Source: Pisolithus tinctorius
Lineage: Eukaryota; Basidiomycota; Agaricomycetes; Boletales; Pisolithaceae
Direction of reading: 5' to 3'
Length of the DNA: 64,000 bases
Assembly (NCBI GenBank): GCA_024663395.1
Contig: JANFAH010000001.1
Span: forward strand, 5,518,001 to 5,582,000
The translations under genes were made by a program, and so were the position numbers. The notes beneath the pieces were generated by a model. That model did no database searches and was not told where the DNA came from. It worked only from the letters and a program-made list of their open reading frames with translations. This document shows positions 11,101 through 19,753 of the stretch, piece by piece. Position 1 is the first letter of the stretch. Each line of letters starts with the position of its first letter.

Positions 11101-12612
11101 GTGAATCTCCTCCATGGTTAAGGATTCTGTGGCCTTGGCTAGGCCTGCAAAGGCATGACGAGCTCGTTTGAGACAGTGGAGGCCTTTTTGCATCGGAATT
11201 TCAGCTACTTTCTTTTTCCGAGCATCGAAAATTTGACAACGCTTGTCTCGGAATAATGCCGCATACCCAGCGATGTCAAGTTTGCTAACGGAAACGAGTG
11301 TAATTCCCATCTTGGGAGCATAGAGTACGTCCTTGAGTCGAATATGGGTCTGGGTAGTGCCATTTGGGAGTGAAATTGCGAGATCGCCTTTCCCGATGGC
11401 ATGGAAGGTGTGGTTGTCGGCAGCGGTGATAGGTTTGGGTATGATTGGCTTGTAGTCGAGGAATTTGCTGCAGTAGGAGGACATATGACGTGAAGCGCCA
11501 GAGTCGAACAGGATTGTCTCTTCTGCAGAATTTAGGCTTTCGCCTGCGAGGAGAACATGGTCGTAGTTGTTCGTATATGCATCTTCTTCATCATTAACAA
11601 TGTCCTGGGGGTTCAGAATTTCTTCCTCTGCAATTTCCATAAGCCAGTCATCGTCCTGCGGGTGTGCTAGCCAAACTCCATCAGGTTCCGAGTCAGCACT
11701 GGTCTGCGCACTCGAGCTGGCTGATGCACTGGCCGCAGTGGCCACTTTTCCAGTACCTTTCTCCTTCTTTTTCCCTTTCCCCTTGTTCTGGAACCACTTG
11801 GGCGCTTGCCCAGCTTTTCCACCACCCTCTTCCCAGCATTGGTCTTTCGTATGACCTTTCTTTCCGCAGTTTTCACAAGTGGACTTCTTTCCATCCTTTG
11901 CTGAGTAAGCTGCATCTTCGGAATTTCCGGAGTTTCCAGAGTTGCCTCTCTTTGTCCACGTTTGGCGCCTATCATATTCATCGGAAATTACTTTGATTAT
12001 GAAGTCTGGAGATAGGTCCTTTTGCATGACTAGGGCTGAAGATGTCATAGCTGCGAGGTTGGAGTCGTAAGAAGCAGGAAGTGAACTGAGGATGATGGCT
12101 GCAAAGTCGTCGTCTGTGATTGACTGTCCAAGCGCGGCAAGTTGTTCGCACAGTGCATGCATCTTGTCGAAGTGAGTGCGGACATCACCTTTTTCCGAAC
12201 AGCGGGATTCTTGGAGTTTTCTCCGAAGGTCGATTGTGACGACACAAGAGCGGTTTTGGAAAAGATTGGTGAGGACACCCCACACACTCTTTGCAGTCTC
12301 TTCCTTCAGGACTCGAAGGAATAGAGATTCTGGGAGCGACACAGCGATCACTTGCTTGACGTATCCATCATCCTTAGCCCATTGCTGCAGTTTTTCTGGG
12401 TATTTGCTGACAAGTTTTTGCTCCATGGCTGTGGGCTTCCAGGAGGCATCTTTCCCTGCTGAAGGGTCCTCTGGTTTCGCATCCAAGCCAGTCAGGTGTC
12501 CAATCAGCCCTTTCGAGCTGACGGCCCATTCAACCCGAGCCTTGTAGTATAGCCAGTTGCTTCCATCCGCATTTAGGGTTGGGACTTGTAAGGAATGATC
12601 GTCTTTTGCCAT
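8194..12612 (-). pseudogene. Copia gag-pol polyprotein with two in-frame TGA codons
   Basis: A single minus-strand frame from ATG 12612 to TGA 8194-8196, broken only by TGA at 10723-10725 and 10159-10161. Visible domains in order: gag (12612 to about 11850, starting MAKDDHSLQVPTLNADGSNW), CCHC zinc knuckle CENCGKKGHTKDQC, aspartic protease LFDSGASRHMS, GAG-pre-integrase/HHCC with IRLGH...CNSCEYAK, integrase core with HTDLWGP, FTDDHTHY and, past the first stop, SDRGGEY and PEHNGVAERLNRTL, then a Ser/Asn/Glu-rich linker with repeated RNSE-type units, reverse transcriptase (WVFKIKRNA, DVFDFHSAFLNGKL, catalytic motif HVDD instead of the usual YVDD) and RNase H (TDADGASQEHRRAISGY, TEVEYI). Everything needed for retrotransposition is recognisable but the reading frame is not intact. 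Confidence 0.92.
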
Positions 12613-12663
12613 AGTGGGTATTGTTGCTGTGTATTAACTCTTTCGGAATTAGAGCGCAAGAGT

Positions 12664-12676
12664 GGGGCTCATAACC
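12664..12676 (-). promoter_or_regulatory. Primer binding site complementary to the initiator-tRNA anticodon arm
   Basis: Directly inside the 5' LTR, the plus strand reads GGGGCTCATAACC. It matches the anticodon stem-loop of eukaryotic initiator tRNA-Met (CAU anticodon within GGGCUCAUAACCC). The element strand is therefore complementary to an internal tRNA-iMet segment, as in Drosophila copia and yeast Ty5, which prime from a cleaved half-tRNA rather than the 3' CCA end. Confidence 0.75.
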
Positions 12677-12977
12677 TAATGAAGGTATGAGTTTCTCAGT
12701 GTACGAAGTAGTCACTGTATTAGTACCTAACAAAGGTATGAGTTTCTACACTACGTCAGTACCAAGTAAACGAGCAGGAATCTAGCTATACTCACCTCAG
12801 TGTACGAAGTAGTCACTGAGGTGGAAAAGAACGGTGCAGAAAATTTATAGTACTGTAATTAGTAAGCACATTGACATCGGAATTTAATTCCGAGAGTCAG
12901 GGAACAATTCCAAGCCCTCTGGGCGAAACTCCGAGACACTACCATAACTCCAGATTGCATTCTCGACATTCTCGACA
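12677..12977 (-). repeat. Copia 5' LTR (right copy, 301 bp)
   Basis: This is the longer LTR. It contains two copies of a 23-bp direct repeat (12695-12717, 12796-12818) and a motif near GTATGAGTTTCT also present twice. Its outer end carries TTCTCGACA twice in tandem (12960-12968, 12969-12977). The inner edge abuts the primer binding site. Confidence 0.87.
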
Positions 12978-12982
12978 TATCC
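12978..12982. repeat. Target site duplication, right copy (TATCC)
   Basis: Matches 7991-7995 exactly. It marks the right boundary of the Copia element; the host exon resumes at 12983. Confidence 0.88.
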
Positions 12983-13637
12983 AACACTCACACTCCATAA
13001 AATGTCGTTGGTTAATGCAGGCCCAATATACTTCGAGCCGTTCGGGATGAAGACAATGTGTGCGCTTGAGAAATATGGGACACATGGCTTTGTTTTGGTA
13101 CCATGCCAGGAGGTCCATGGAGTTTCTGGCTTGTGTAGATCAATGCCTCGCTCAATGTCAGACCGCCATGGCCTATGGATTAGCACGAGGTGTTTGCATT
13201 CTGTGTCAATGTCCCTTGCTATGCTTTTCGACTGCCTGGGGTTCATTGACTTGATGTGGCTGCTGGGTGGGTATCTCTGTGGGAGCTTGTATCCCTTTGT
13301 TTGTGCACAATGTTTCCTGATCGAGGATGATTCGTGAGTGACGTGTATCTGCTCACCGTCATCTTATTTCTTATTTGAATCAGGCATGAGCTGCTGGGAG
13401 CTCAGTTCCTGGGGAGTGAAGAGCCTGAGTAGCCATGTCATTGACCTCTCTCCCGCGGCGGTCATGGATGTGTGCTATCTCAACATGGGTATACATCGCG
13501 CTCGGGGAACAGACATTCAGGGATTGTGATTTAGATTATCTACGTGTTTTCATACGTTTGATTGTGTCATCGAATGTGTCTCTTTCGTGTGGCGCGTGCC
13601 GCGGGGGCAGCGCTCCGGCGCGGTAAACAAGGTGCCT

Positions 13638-13663
13638 GCCGGCGGCGCCGGCCGTGTTCTAGT
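13638..13663 (+). other. Candidate Helitron 3' terminus (hairpin plus CTAG/T)
   Basis: A perfect GC hairpin (GCCGGC-GGC-GCCGGC, 13638-13652) is followed after six bases by CTAG (13659-13662) and then T. Helitron 3' ends have a short GC-rich hairpin 5-15 bp before CTRR, and insertion occurs between A and T. The orientation is plus, opposite to the Helitron pseudogene at 1-4871, so it would belong to a second element that could carry the three plus-strand genes at 5.0-13.4 kb. No matching 5' TC end was identified. Confidence 0.45.
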
Positions 13664-14165
13664 TAGGCAAGTGTTGGCACAGATGTCTATAGAAGTGTGT
13701 TGGGGAACAGTGTAAGATAAGGAGCAAATGGTCGATTACGGGTGTGTATGTACCAGACTTCAATTTACAGAGTCGTTTACTGTAATTCTCGATTTGGGTA
13801 TCATCACCCTACAGCACATCCTGAAGGAAGCCTGGACGCAGACCAGGCTTCAGCAATTTGAATTTCGCAATTGGGCTGTTCCTACAACTAACTGTAACAC
13901 GATACTGGTGTCCAAACCGGAACTAAATAAACGGTAGTGCATCATGTACAGATCAATTCAAGCAAGGCAGGAGAATAACTGTCACGTGCAGTGTATAAGG
14001 AATGGAGTGCTCGTAACTGTATAGATGAGCAGTTAAATAGATAAGGCACCGTATAGACTGAGTGTATATGTAGAGAGAGATCGTCTGCAGTTGGATGAAG
14101 GGTACAGTGGCCAGTGTTCTTGAACAAGCGCATGAACGAACGAATGGAACGGGTATAATGATCCA

Positions 14166-14190
14166 TCCAGTCCAGTCCAGTCCAGTCCAG
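14166..14190. repeat. Microsatellite (TCCAG)5
   Basis: Five perfect tandem copies of TCCAG. A simple repeat in intergenic DNA just downstream of the protease gene. Confidence 0.95.
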
Positions 14191-14282
14191 TTTGTTTATC
14201 CCAATGGTTTCTGGGGGATCAAAATCTCTCCCCACGGCCACGAGATGTCACATCGAGGTATATATCGTCACGTCGTAGGAGA

Positions 14283-16104
14283 TTAGAGAACAAGAACGTA
14301 TCCCACCAGAAGAGTCACGAACGCGACCAAGGATGCCGAGAGACTTTTATGAGACGACAATGTGCTCGAGGTCGTTGGAGTTGGGAACGGAAGACCGTTT
14401 GTACCGGTAATAGAGGCTGGGCTAGCGCCAGAGGAACCTGTAACACGAGAAAGTTTTAAGGCACTCACCAAACGGAAGCTGAATACGTACCACTTGGACT
14501 CGTGTCTAACCCGCTCGCAAGCGCCGCGAAACCCACGGAGGCTGGGTTAGCCCGGAATACGGTGTAAACATTCTTGAGAAAGGTATCTCCCACGACCCAT
14601 GAGGGAACTCCCGAGCCGGTGCCAACGGTGCTTCCGATGTCGAAGATACCTCCTACACACATCGGCGTACCAGCCGAGTTGGTGCCGAATTCGCCCAAGT
14701 TCATGTCATCAGAGCTCATAGGCCAGTCTGTGCCACCGAATGAGATGGAAACTGTCACACTCGTGGTACATGCTACGTGCGGGGAAAATCAGAGAACAAA
14801 AGACGGAGAGCAGACGGAAATGCGTACGGAAAGCATACATGCCAGCATACTGGCCAGAGAGGGCTTCTGCACCGGACACAGCAGCCCAAATCTCTGACAC
14901 AATGGAAGTTGGAGCGCCGATGAGGGTTGTTCCCGTGTCAATGGCAGCAAGACCTTGGCTGGACGATATTTGGAGGGTCTTGCCCTGAACCGTAATAGCT
15001 ACAAATATGTATATAGCAGCGACTCTTCGAATGCGCGCTGACTCCTGAAAACTTACTGCTGACTTGTTGAAACCAATAAGAAGGTGTCGACCCACTAGGC
15101 ATATCGATATACTCGATGTTACCGGTGTAAAGACTGGTGTTAGTTCCACCAAGGGTGAGAGAGCCACCCGGTGCGTCTGTTATTACAGTGGAAGAAGTCA
15201 CCCATCGTTCGAGGTAGAAACCGAAGAGAGGTTCTGCCAACATATTTGAATTGTACAGTGTTTCCCAGAAGGGTGACGTTTGGAGGGAAGAAATGGGTTG
15301 GAAACCGAGACCGATGATGCCCGAAACACCAGGCGCGAGCAGGTTGTCAACGACGGTTGTTGCTGACACTGAAAAAGAACGTCTCAGACGCCGGGAGAGT
15401 CGACGACAGGTAATGAAAGTGACTTACTGAACACTTGGCCCGGTACGGAGAACCCACCGAAGCCGACTGAATCTTGGGCGGCGGTGCCCTTGACCGAGCC
15501 AGATCCATAAGTGATTGTTAGTTGCGAGTTAGAGACCTTGTAAGTCGATGACTTGGAGGGGTCAAAGGTAGTCATGTCCGACGTGCAGGCTGTACATGAC
15601 GTCGTTACGACCCAGAGGTCCGCTGATCCTGTGTATGGCAGGAATAAGAAAGGGGTCAGATTGGGTATGGAGGGAGAAAAAGACTAACCGGTATCGAGAA
15701 TGACCTGAAAGGTTTGTGGCCTAGAGAAGTTAATGAGGACCAGATAGTTGTGTTCGTGAGTGATACGCACGGCGTTCCTATAGTGATTTCTCCGGAGTAG
15801 CTGGAGTCGTTTTGCTAAAAAAAGACGCCGGTGGATGATCCATGGCGAGGGATCAAAAGAAGGGGAGTCGGCGCACCTCGTCGGTGATAGGTATAGAAGC
15901 TGAGTTTCCTGCTCTCTTCTTGGTGGTCGACCCGATGCCATATTTTCCTTTGAGGGCTGCAAGTGCCTTTGGGAGGTCTTCGACATTGTGGGGGTTGCGC
16001 CTGAGCAGAGGGACGTGGATGGTGTCGGGGCTAGGTTGGGGCTGAGGAGCTGCCAGCACAAAAGGAAAGACAGACAAAACGAAGAGCACCGCGAAGGGGA
16101 TCAT
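14283..16104 (-). CDS. Pepsin-like (A1) aspartic protease, secreted and probably GPI-anchored
   Basis: Eight exons join cleanly: 16104-15877, 15814-15771, 15720-15689, 15628-15428, 15368-15057, 14998-14828, 14772-14491 and 14437-14283. The start MIPFAVLFVLSVFPFVLAAP is a signal peptide, followed by a propeptide rich in basic residues (VPLLRRNPHN). Both catalytic motifs are present: DTGSADLW in the N-lobe (split by an intron after DTG) and AIDTGTTLIG in the C-lobe. The flap region reads TITYGSGSVKG, and SGIIGLGFQ is also typical of the family. After the C-lobe come a Ser/Thr/Pro-rich stretch and a terminal hydrophobic segment (LVAFVTLLVGYVLVL), which is the pattern of GPI-anchored yapsin-like enzymes. 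The expected place of action is the cell surface or wall. The start lies 160 bp from the divergent exonuclease gene. Family assignment is very secure, the GPI anchor is inferred. Confidence 0.92.
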
Positions 16105-16264
16105 CGTCGGGAGGGAAGGAAAGGACTGGCTAGCACGGATGTGGTTACTTTTTGTTTTATAATATGGTCGACAGAGGCCATTGACATCGTACCTTGATCG
16201 TGGCAACGTCTTGGCTGTACAGCCAGATTCAAGACAAGGCTTAGTCTGGATTACAACAACGTCC

Positions 16265-18488
16265 ATGAAAAGATCATCACAGGAGCTACTGGCATCACAG
16301 CCCAAGAAACCGAAGGTGTCCTCCGATCCTCAGACAGATGGCGAACCCAACGAATGGAGTCGCGTAGAGAAACGCAAGGCCAAGAAAGCCAGAAAGATCG
16401 ATGCAAAACACGAAGTGTGTATGTCCGCCCATTCCCATGCATTTTTAATTGTCGGTTCCCCTCAGGCGTTGGTGCCAAGATTCCTGTATGTGAATGGCGA
16501 AATCGTAAAGAGAAGAGACGCTATACACATCGACGTATGTCTCTGCATCCTCGTTCCATCCCGTCTTTACCCCCTGCACCCGTAGGACGTCAGAGACTTG
16601 GTCCTGCACATCATCGCAGACGCACCACCCCCAAACTGGGCCAAGGTAGAGGTACATGCCACCACATCCCGTCTTGTTTCAACAGCGTTGACTTCTCCCG
16701 TTAGAATGCGCGGTCAATACAAAGAGTCGTTGTCCTCCTCGTACCAGGAATTCTACCCTCCTTCTTGTGTCTTCCCCCGCTCCCAACGTCAGCAACCGCC
16801 AATCCTAACATACCTCTAACCATACCCCTCCCATCGGAGTCACATACTCCTATCCCATTCATCGCATCCACCTTTAGTCATGCTTGTCCGACACGTGCAC
16901 CAGGGGACCAGACGAGAATGTATTCCGTCCTCGGCGCGTTTTTCCAAGGTCCCGTAAGCAGCGAGGAGAAACGCAAACGGATCGAAGCTCGCTTGGCGTG
17001 TATGTCTCTCTCTTCATATCCTTGTAGCATCTCATGTCCCTATCTGCAGCAGAACGCGCCGCCGGGAAAGACCCTTCTCTATATGTCCTTACATTGCAAG
17101 AGATGATCGAGAATGACTATCCCATACCATCGTACATGGCAGACGTGTTCGAGAAGCCTCCAGGTTGGGTAGAAACCCCTCGTTCTGAACACGATTCCAT
17201 CTTGTCAATACCTGCAAAACGCCCAAGAGTGTACGCCGTAGACTGCGAAATGGTATGTCGCACACAGCGCTCCTCCTATACAGCAGCTTACAGAAATGCT
17301 TCCAGTGCATGACAGAAGACGGCAAGGAGCTCGCTAGGGTCTGTGTGATTGAATATGAATCGGATATCGTCGTATACGATAAACTCGTCAAGCCTTCGAA
17401 ACCCGTCACCGATTACCTCACGCGGTACGTCTACGTCTCTGCGACTCCCAGCCAAACTTGCTAATTGCTCCGTTTACTTGCACAGTTGGTCCGGCATAAC
17501 AGAAGCCCACCTGGCAACAGCTACAACAACACTTTCTGATGTCCAAGCACATCTTCTCACGATCCTCTCACCTCCCGGCGGCCCAACCTCCGTACTGGTA
17601 GGACATTCCCTCGAGTCTGACCTCAAAGCTCTCCGGCTGTGTCATCCCCTCTGCATCGACACCGCACTAGCCTACCACCACCCGCGCGGCCGGCCGCTCA
17701 AGCCGGGTTTAGCATGGCTCACAAAAAAGTGGTGTCATCGCGAAATTCAGACTCGCGGAGAGGGGGGACATGATCCGGAAGAGGATGCCAGGGCCTGCGT
17801 AGACTTGCTACGTCTCAAAGTCCAGAATGGTGCAGGGTTTGGAGAGTTCAAGACTGATTACGAGAGTATTTTCGACAGGATGAGTCGTGCAAGCGGGCGG
17901 GGAGGACCTGGGAGCGTTAAAAGTGCTGTGGTCGACCTCGGAAATCCAACCGCAATGCATGGTGCCAGAGCAAATACCTCGCTTGGGTGTACGACTGATG
18001 AGGAGGTGCTAGAGCGGCTGATTCAGACTGTACCCGCCCATGAATTCACGTTTGGGAGATTCATGGGTTTGGCAGATGTTTTGGGATGTAAGACGTCACG
18101 TCTTTTGATATCTAGACTGACTGATGGACTGGCTACGGTAGGGGTAACACCGAAATCTACGACAGACGCGCCGGCGCCACCAAAGCCTTTTGTCGAGCCA
18201 ACTCCGGAAGCACTCCTTGCTGCACAAACCAAGCTCAATTCACACCTCACGACGCTGTATGCTTCGTTGCCGCCGCGCACCGCGGTTGTCGTTTTCACGG
18301 GTCACTCAGACCCGAGGCATATGTCCGCGCTCAACGCACGTAAATCCGCGTTTGAGGGCGCGATACGGAGTGGAAAAAAGGCAGAGGAAATGGATAGGAG
18401 CGAGTGGTGGACTGCAGCTGATGGGAGAGAGCTCGAGGAAGAAGTTGCACGTGCAAAGAGAGGGCTGCTGTTCTTGGGTATTAAGTAG
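16265..18488 (+). CDS. REX1: DEDDh RNA 3'-5' exonuclease, Rex1/REXO type
   Basis: The protein starts MKRSSQELLASQPKKPK, a basic and probably nuclear N-terminus. The exonuclease domain begins at RVYAVDCEM (first catalytic D-x-E), continues with YESDIVVYDKLVKPSKPVTDYLTR, then VGHSLESDLKAL (second Asp) and ends with CIDTALAYHHPRG and HDPEEDARACVDL (His and last Asp), so all DEDDh residues are visible. The region before the domain reads NARSIQRVVVLLVPGILP, a signature I recall from REXO1/Rex1 homologues. About seven introns of 45-85 nt join in frame; examples are after AKHE (GTGTGT donor near 16415) and after VDCEM (GTATGT donor near 17252). The family trims 3' ends of 5S rRNA, 5.8S rRNA and tRNA precursors. 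Rex3 or Rex4 are less likely because of the long flanking regions. The last exon ends at TAG 18486-18488. Confidence 0.88.
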
Positions 18489-18648
18489 ATTAGACGGAGC
18501 TCCAACAGGGTTCTTCGCGTCTTGATCGTAATTCTCAGACTGTCTCCCTGCTACCCACCCGGTCCTGTCACAGTGCATCGGCGACCGCGGAAGGCACTTG
18601 AGATATCCAAACGGAATTGCGGATGGGATTCCATCGCGAGCATCGAAA

Positions 18649-19493
18649 TCAATCATCCCAATCCAACCCCAAGACGTCACTTCTTCCACCTCTGACAGCA
18701 GTCTCGATGGCCTCGGCAAGCATCCTGAACGCCTTTGTGTCGTCGTCCGTCTCGTGGCCCTGCATCTGGGTCTCGTTGATGTTCCCGAGTTTCCATCTGC
18801 CACCGTGTCTGCTGTCGATGCCAAGTGCGCGTTGCAGCGCTCCCTCTCGTTCTGGACCGCGCAACTTGTCGATAGAAGTGAGAAGCGTTCGGAGGCGAGG
18901 GTTTGCAGTGAGGAGAGTGCGGATGGTGGGGGAGGTGGCTGGTGTGGCACAGGTGGGTGAGGTGTAGAGACGAAGAAAGAAAGATAAGAGACCCACCGAT
19001 TGCTTCGTATTGGTGGAGTGTCAGTGGTTTTGGGTCATCCCTCTTTAGAGGATCATCGTGCGTCGAATCGTCGGGGACGTATGGCCATTTCAAGGATGTG
19101 AGAGGACGGAGGGTGGGAGGGTCGTCTAGACTCTCGGATGACTCGGCGGGACAGCAGTCGACTATGCATGCGCGATAAGAGACGGGCGAAAACTTGATGG
19201 CAAGTACATACCCTGGGTAGCAGGAGTACTGCTAGCGGGGGCCTCTGGTCTCGGGCTCAGCATCTTCTTCGCACATGTCTCTGTGAACAAGAGATTCCTT
19301 TCAAACCGGATCAACGGAACAGAGTCGCACACACCTGTGTGTTGTTTGTAGCATGCTACGGAGCAGCTTTGGTGAAGGCTTATGAGCAAGAGCAGATGGG
19401 GCCGGGCACGACTCACTACCGCGTGACTCTGCACGACGAGCAAGTGTACTTGGGTTCTGATCTGTTGCAGATCTGGCAGAGGGATCGGGGCAT
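18649..19493 (-). CDS. HIT1: HIT-type zinc finger protein, Hit1/ZNHIT3-like snoRNP assembly factor
   Basis: Five exons. The start MPRSLCQICNRSEPKYTCSS opens a HIT finger whose remaining Cys/His ligands (YCSVACYKQHT, then TC) lie on exons 2 and 3, so the finger is spread over three exons with exact phase. The middle region contains LTLHQYEAIG. The C-terminal half reads TIRTLLTANPRLRTLLTSIDKLRGPEREGALQ in part, matching the helix found in ZNHIT3, and ends GLDWDD at TGA 18649-18651. In yeast and human the protein works with Rsa1/NUFIP1 to assemble box C/D snoRNPs. It is convergent with REX1 (160 bp between stops), another RNA-processing gene. Assignment rests on the finger pattern plus the C-terminal motif. 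Confidence 0.88.
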
Positions 19494-19753
19494 GGCAGTG
19501 GTGTGTGAACAGGCAAACGCAACTATTCCATCATCATCTCCCCCCAAACTGCCACTTGTCATTTCATTTTTAAAATATTGCTGGTATGCTGTTTGGACGT
19601 GATACACATGGCCCAAAATTGAATCTGACCCTGGCAGTTGTAAGAAACTGGATGCCAGCGAGACGAAACAAGAGACGCAAAGGCCGACACAGCGTGGACA
19701 GCCGCCAACACCCCGCCGGCACGTCCTGCGAAGAAAATCCCACCCAGTGTCTC

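Larger units (their letters stand above)
7996..12977 (-). mobile_element. Complete Ty1/Copia LTR retrotransposon, nested in a gene
   Basis: The element is flanked by the 5-bp duplication TATCC (7991-7995 and 12978-12982) and has LTRs at both ends, a primer binding site, a polypurine tract and one gag-pol frame on the minus strand. Domain order gag, protease, integrase, reverse transcriptase, RNase H identifies Ty1/Copia (Pseudoviridae). Two TGA codons interrupt the polyprotein and the LTRs have diverged, so this copy is probably dead. Its 5' LTR is on the right because it lies on the minus strand. Confidence 0.93.
7411..13434 (+). pseudogene. F-box-like / nucleotidyltransferase-like gene interrupted by a Copia element
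   Basis: Exon 1 (7411-7738) starts with an F-box-like segment (YHLPLEVKRHIFGYCTIQDL), followed by SGSCALHMLLP and then a WVPADLDIYV segment. The GS...DLD pattern resembles the hG[GS]...Dh[DE]h core of nucleotidyltransferase folds; this combination is, as I recall, an expanded Agaricomycete family. A 52-nt intron (7739-7790) joins in frame to exon 2, which runs to 7995 and is then split by the 4982-bp Copia element. Coding resumes at 12983 in the same frame, through MSLVNAGPIYFEPFGMKT, to a donor at 13334; a last exon from 13384 ends at TAG 13432-13434. The ancestral gene was therefore intact when the retrotransposon landed. As it stands, translation runs into the LTR and stops at 8066-8068. 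Confidence 0.75.
13435..14282. other. Intergenic region between the transposon block and the first ordinary gene
   Basis: 848 bp with no supportable gene. It holds a GC-rich patch (about 13590-13655) containing the candidate Helitron end and a pentanucleotide microsatellite at 14166-14190. The right end is the 3' flank of the minus-strand aspartic protease. Confidence 0.6.

Noticed and set aside
19586..19753. Upstream in-frame start for the large Arg/Asp-rich protein
   Set aside because: The extra 56 residues lack the composition of the rest and extend to within 93 bp of the divergent HIT1 start.
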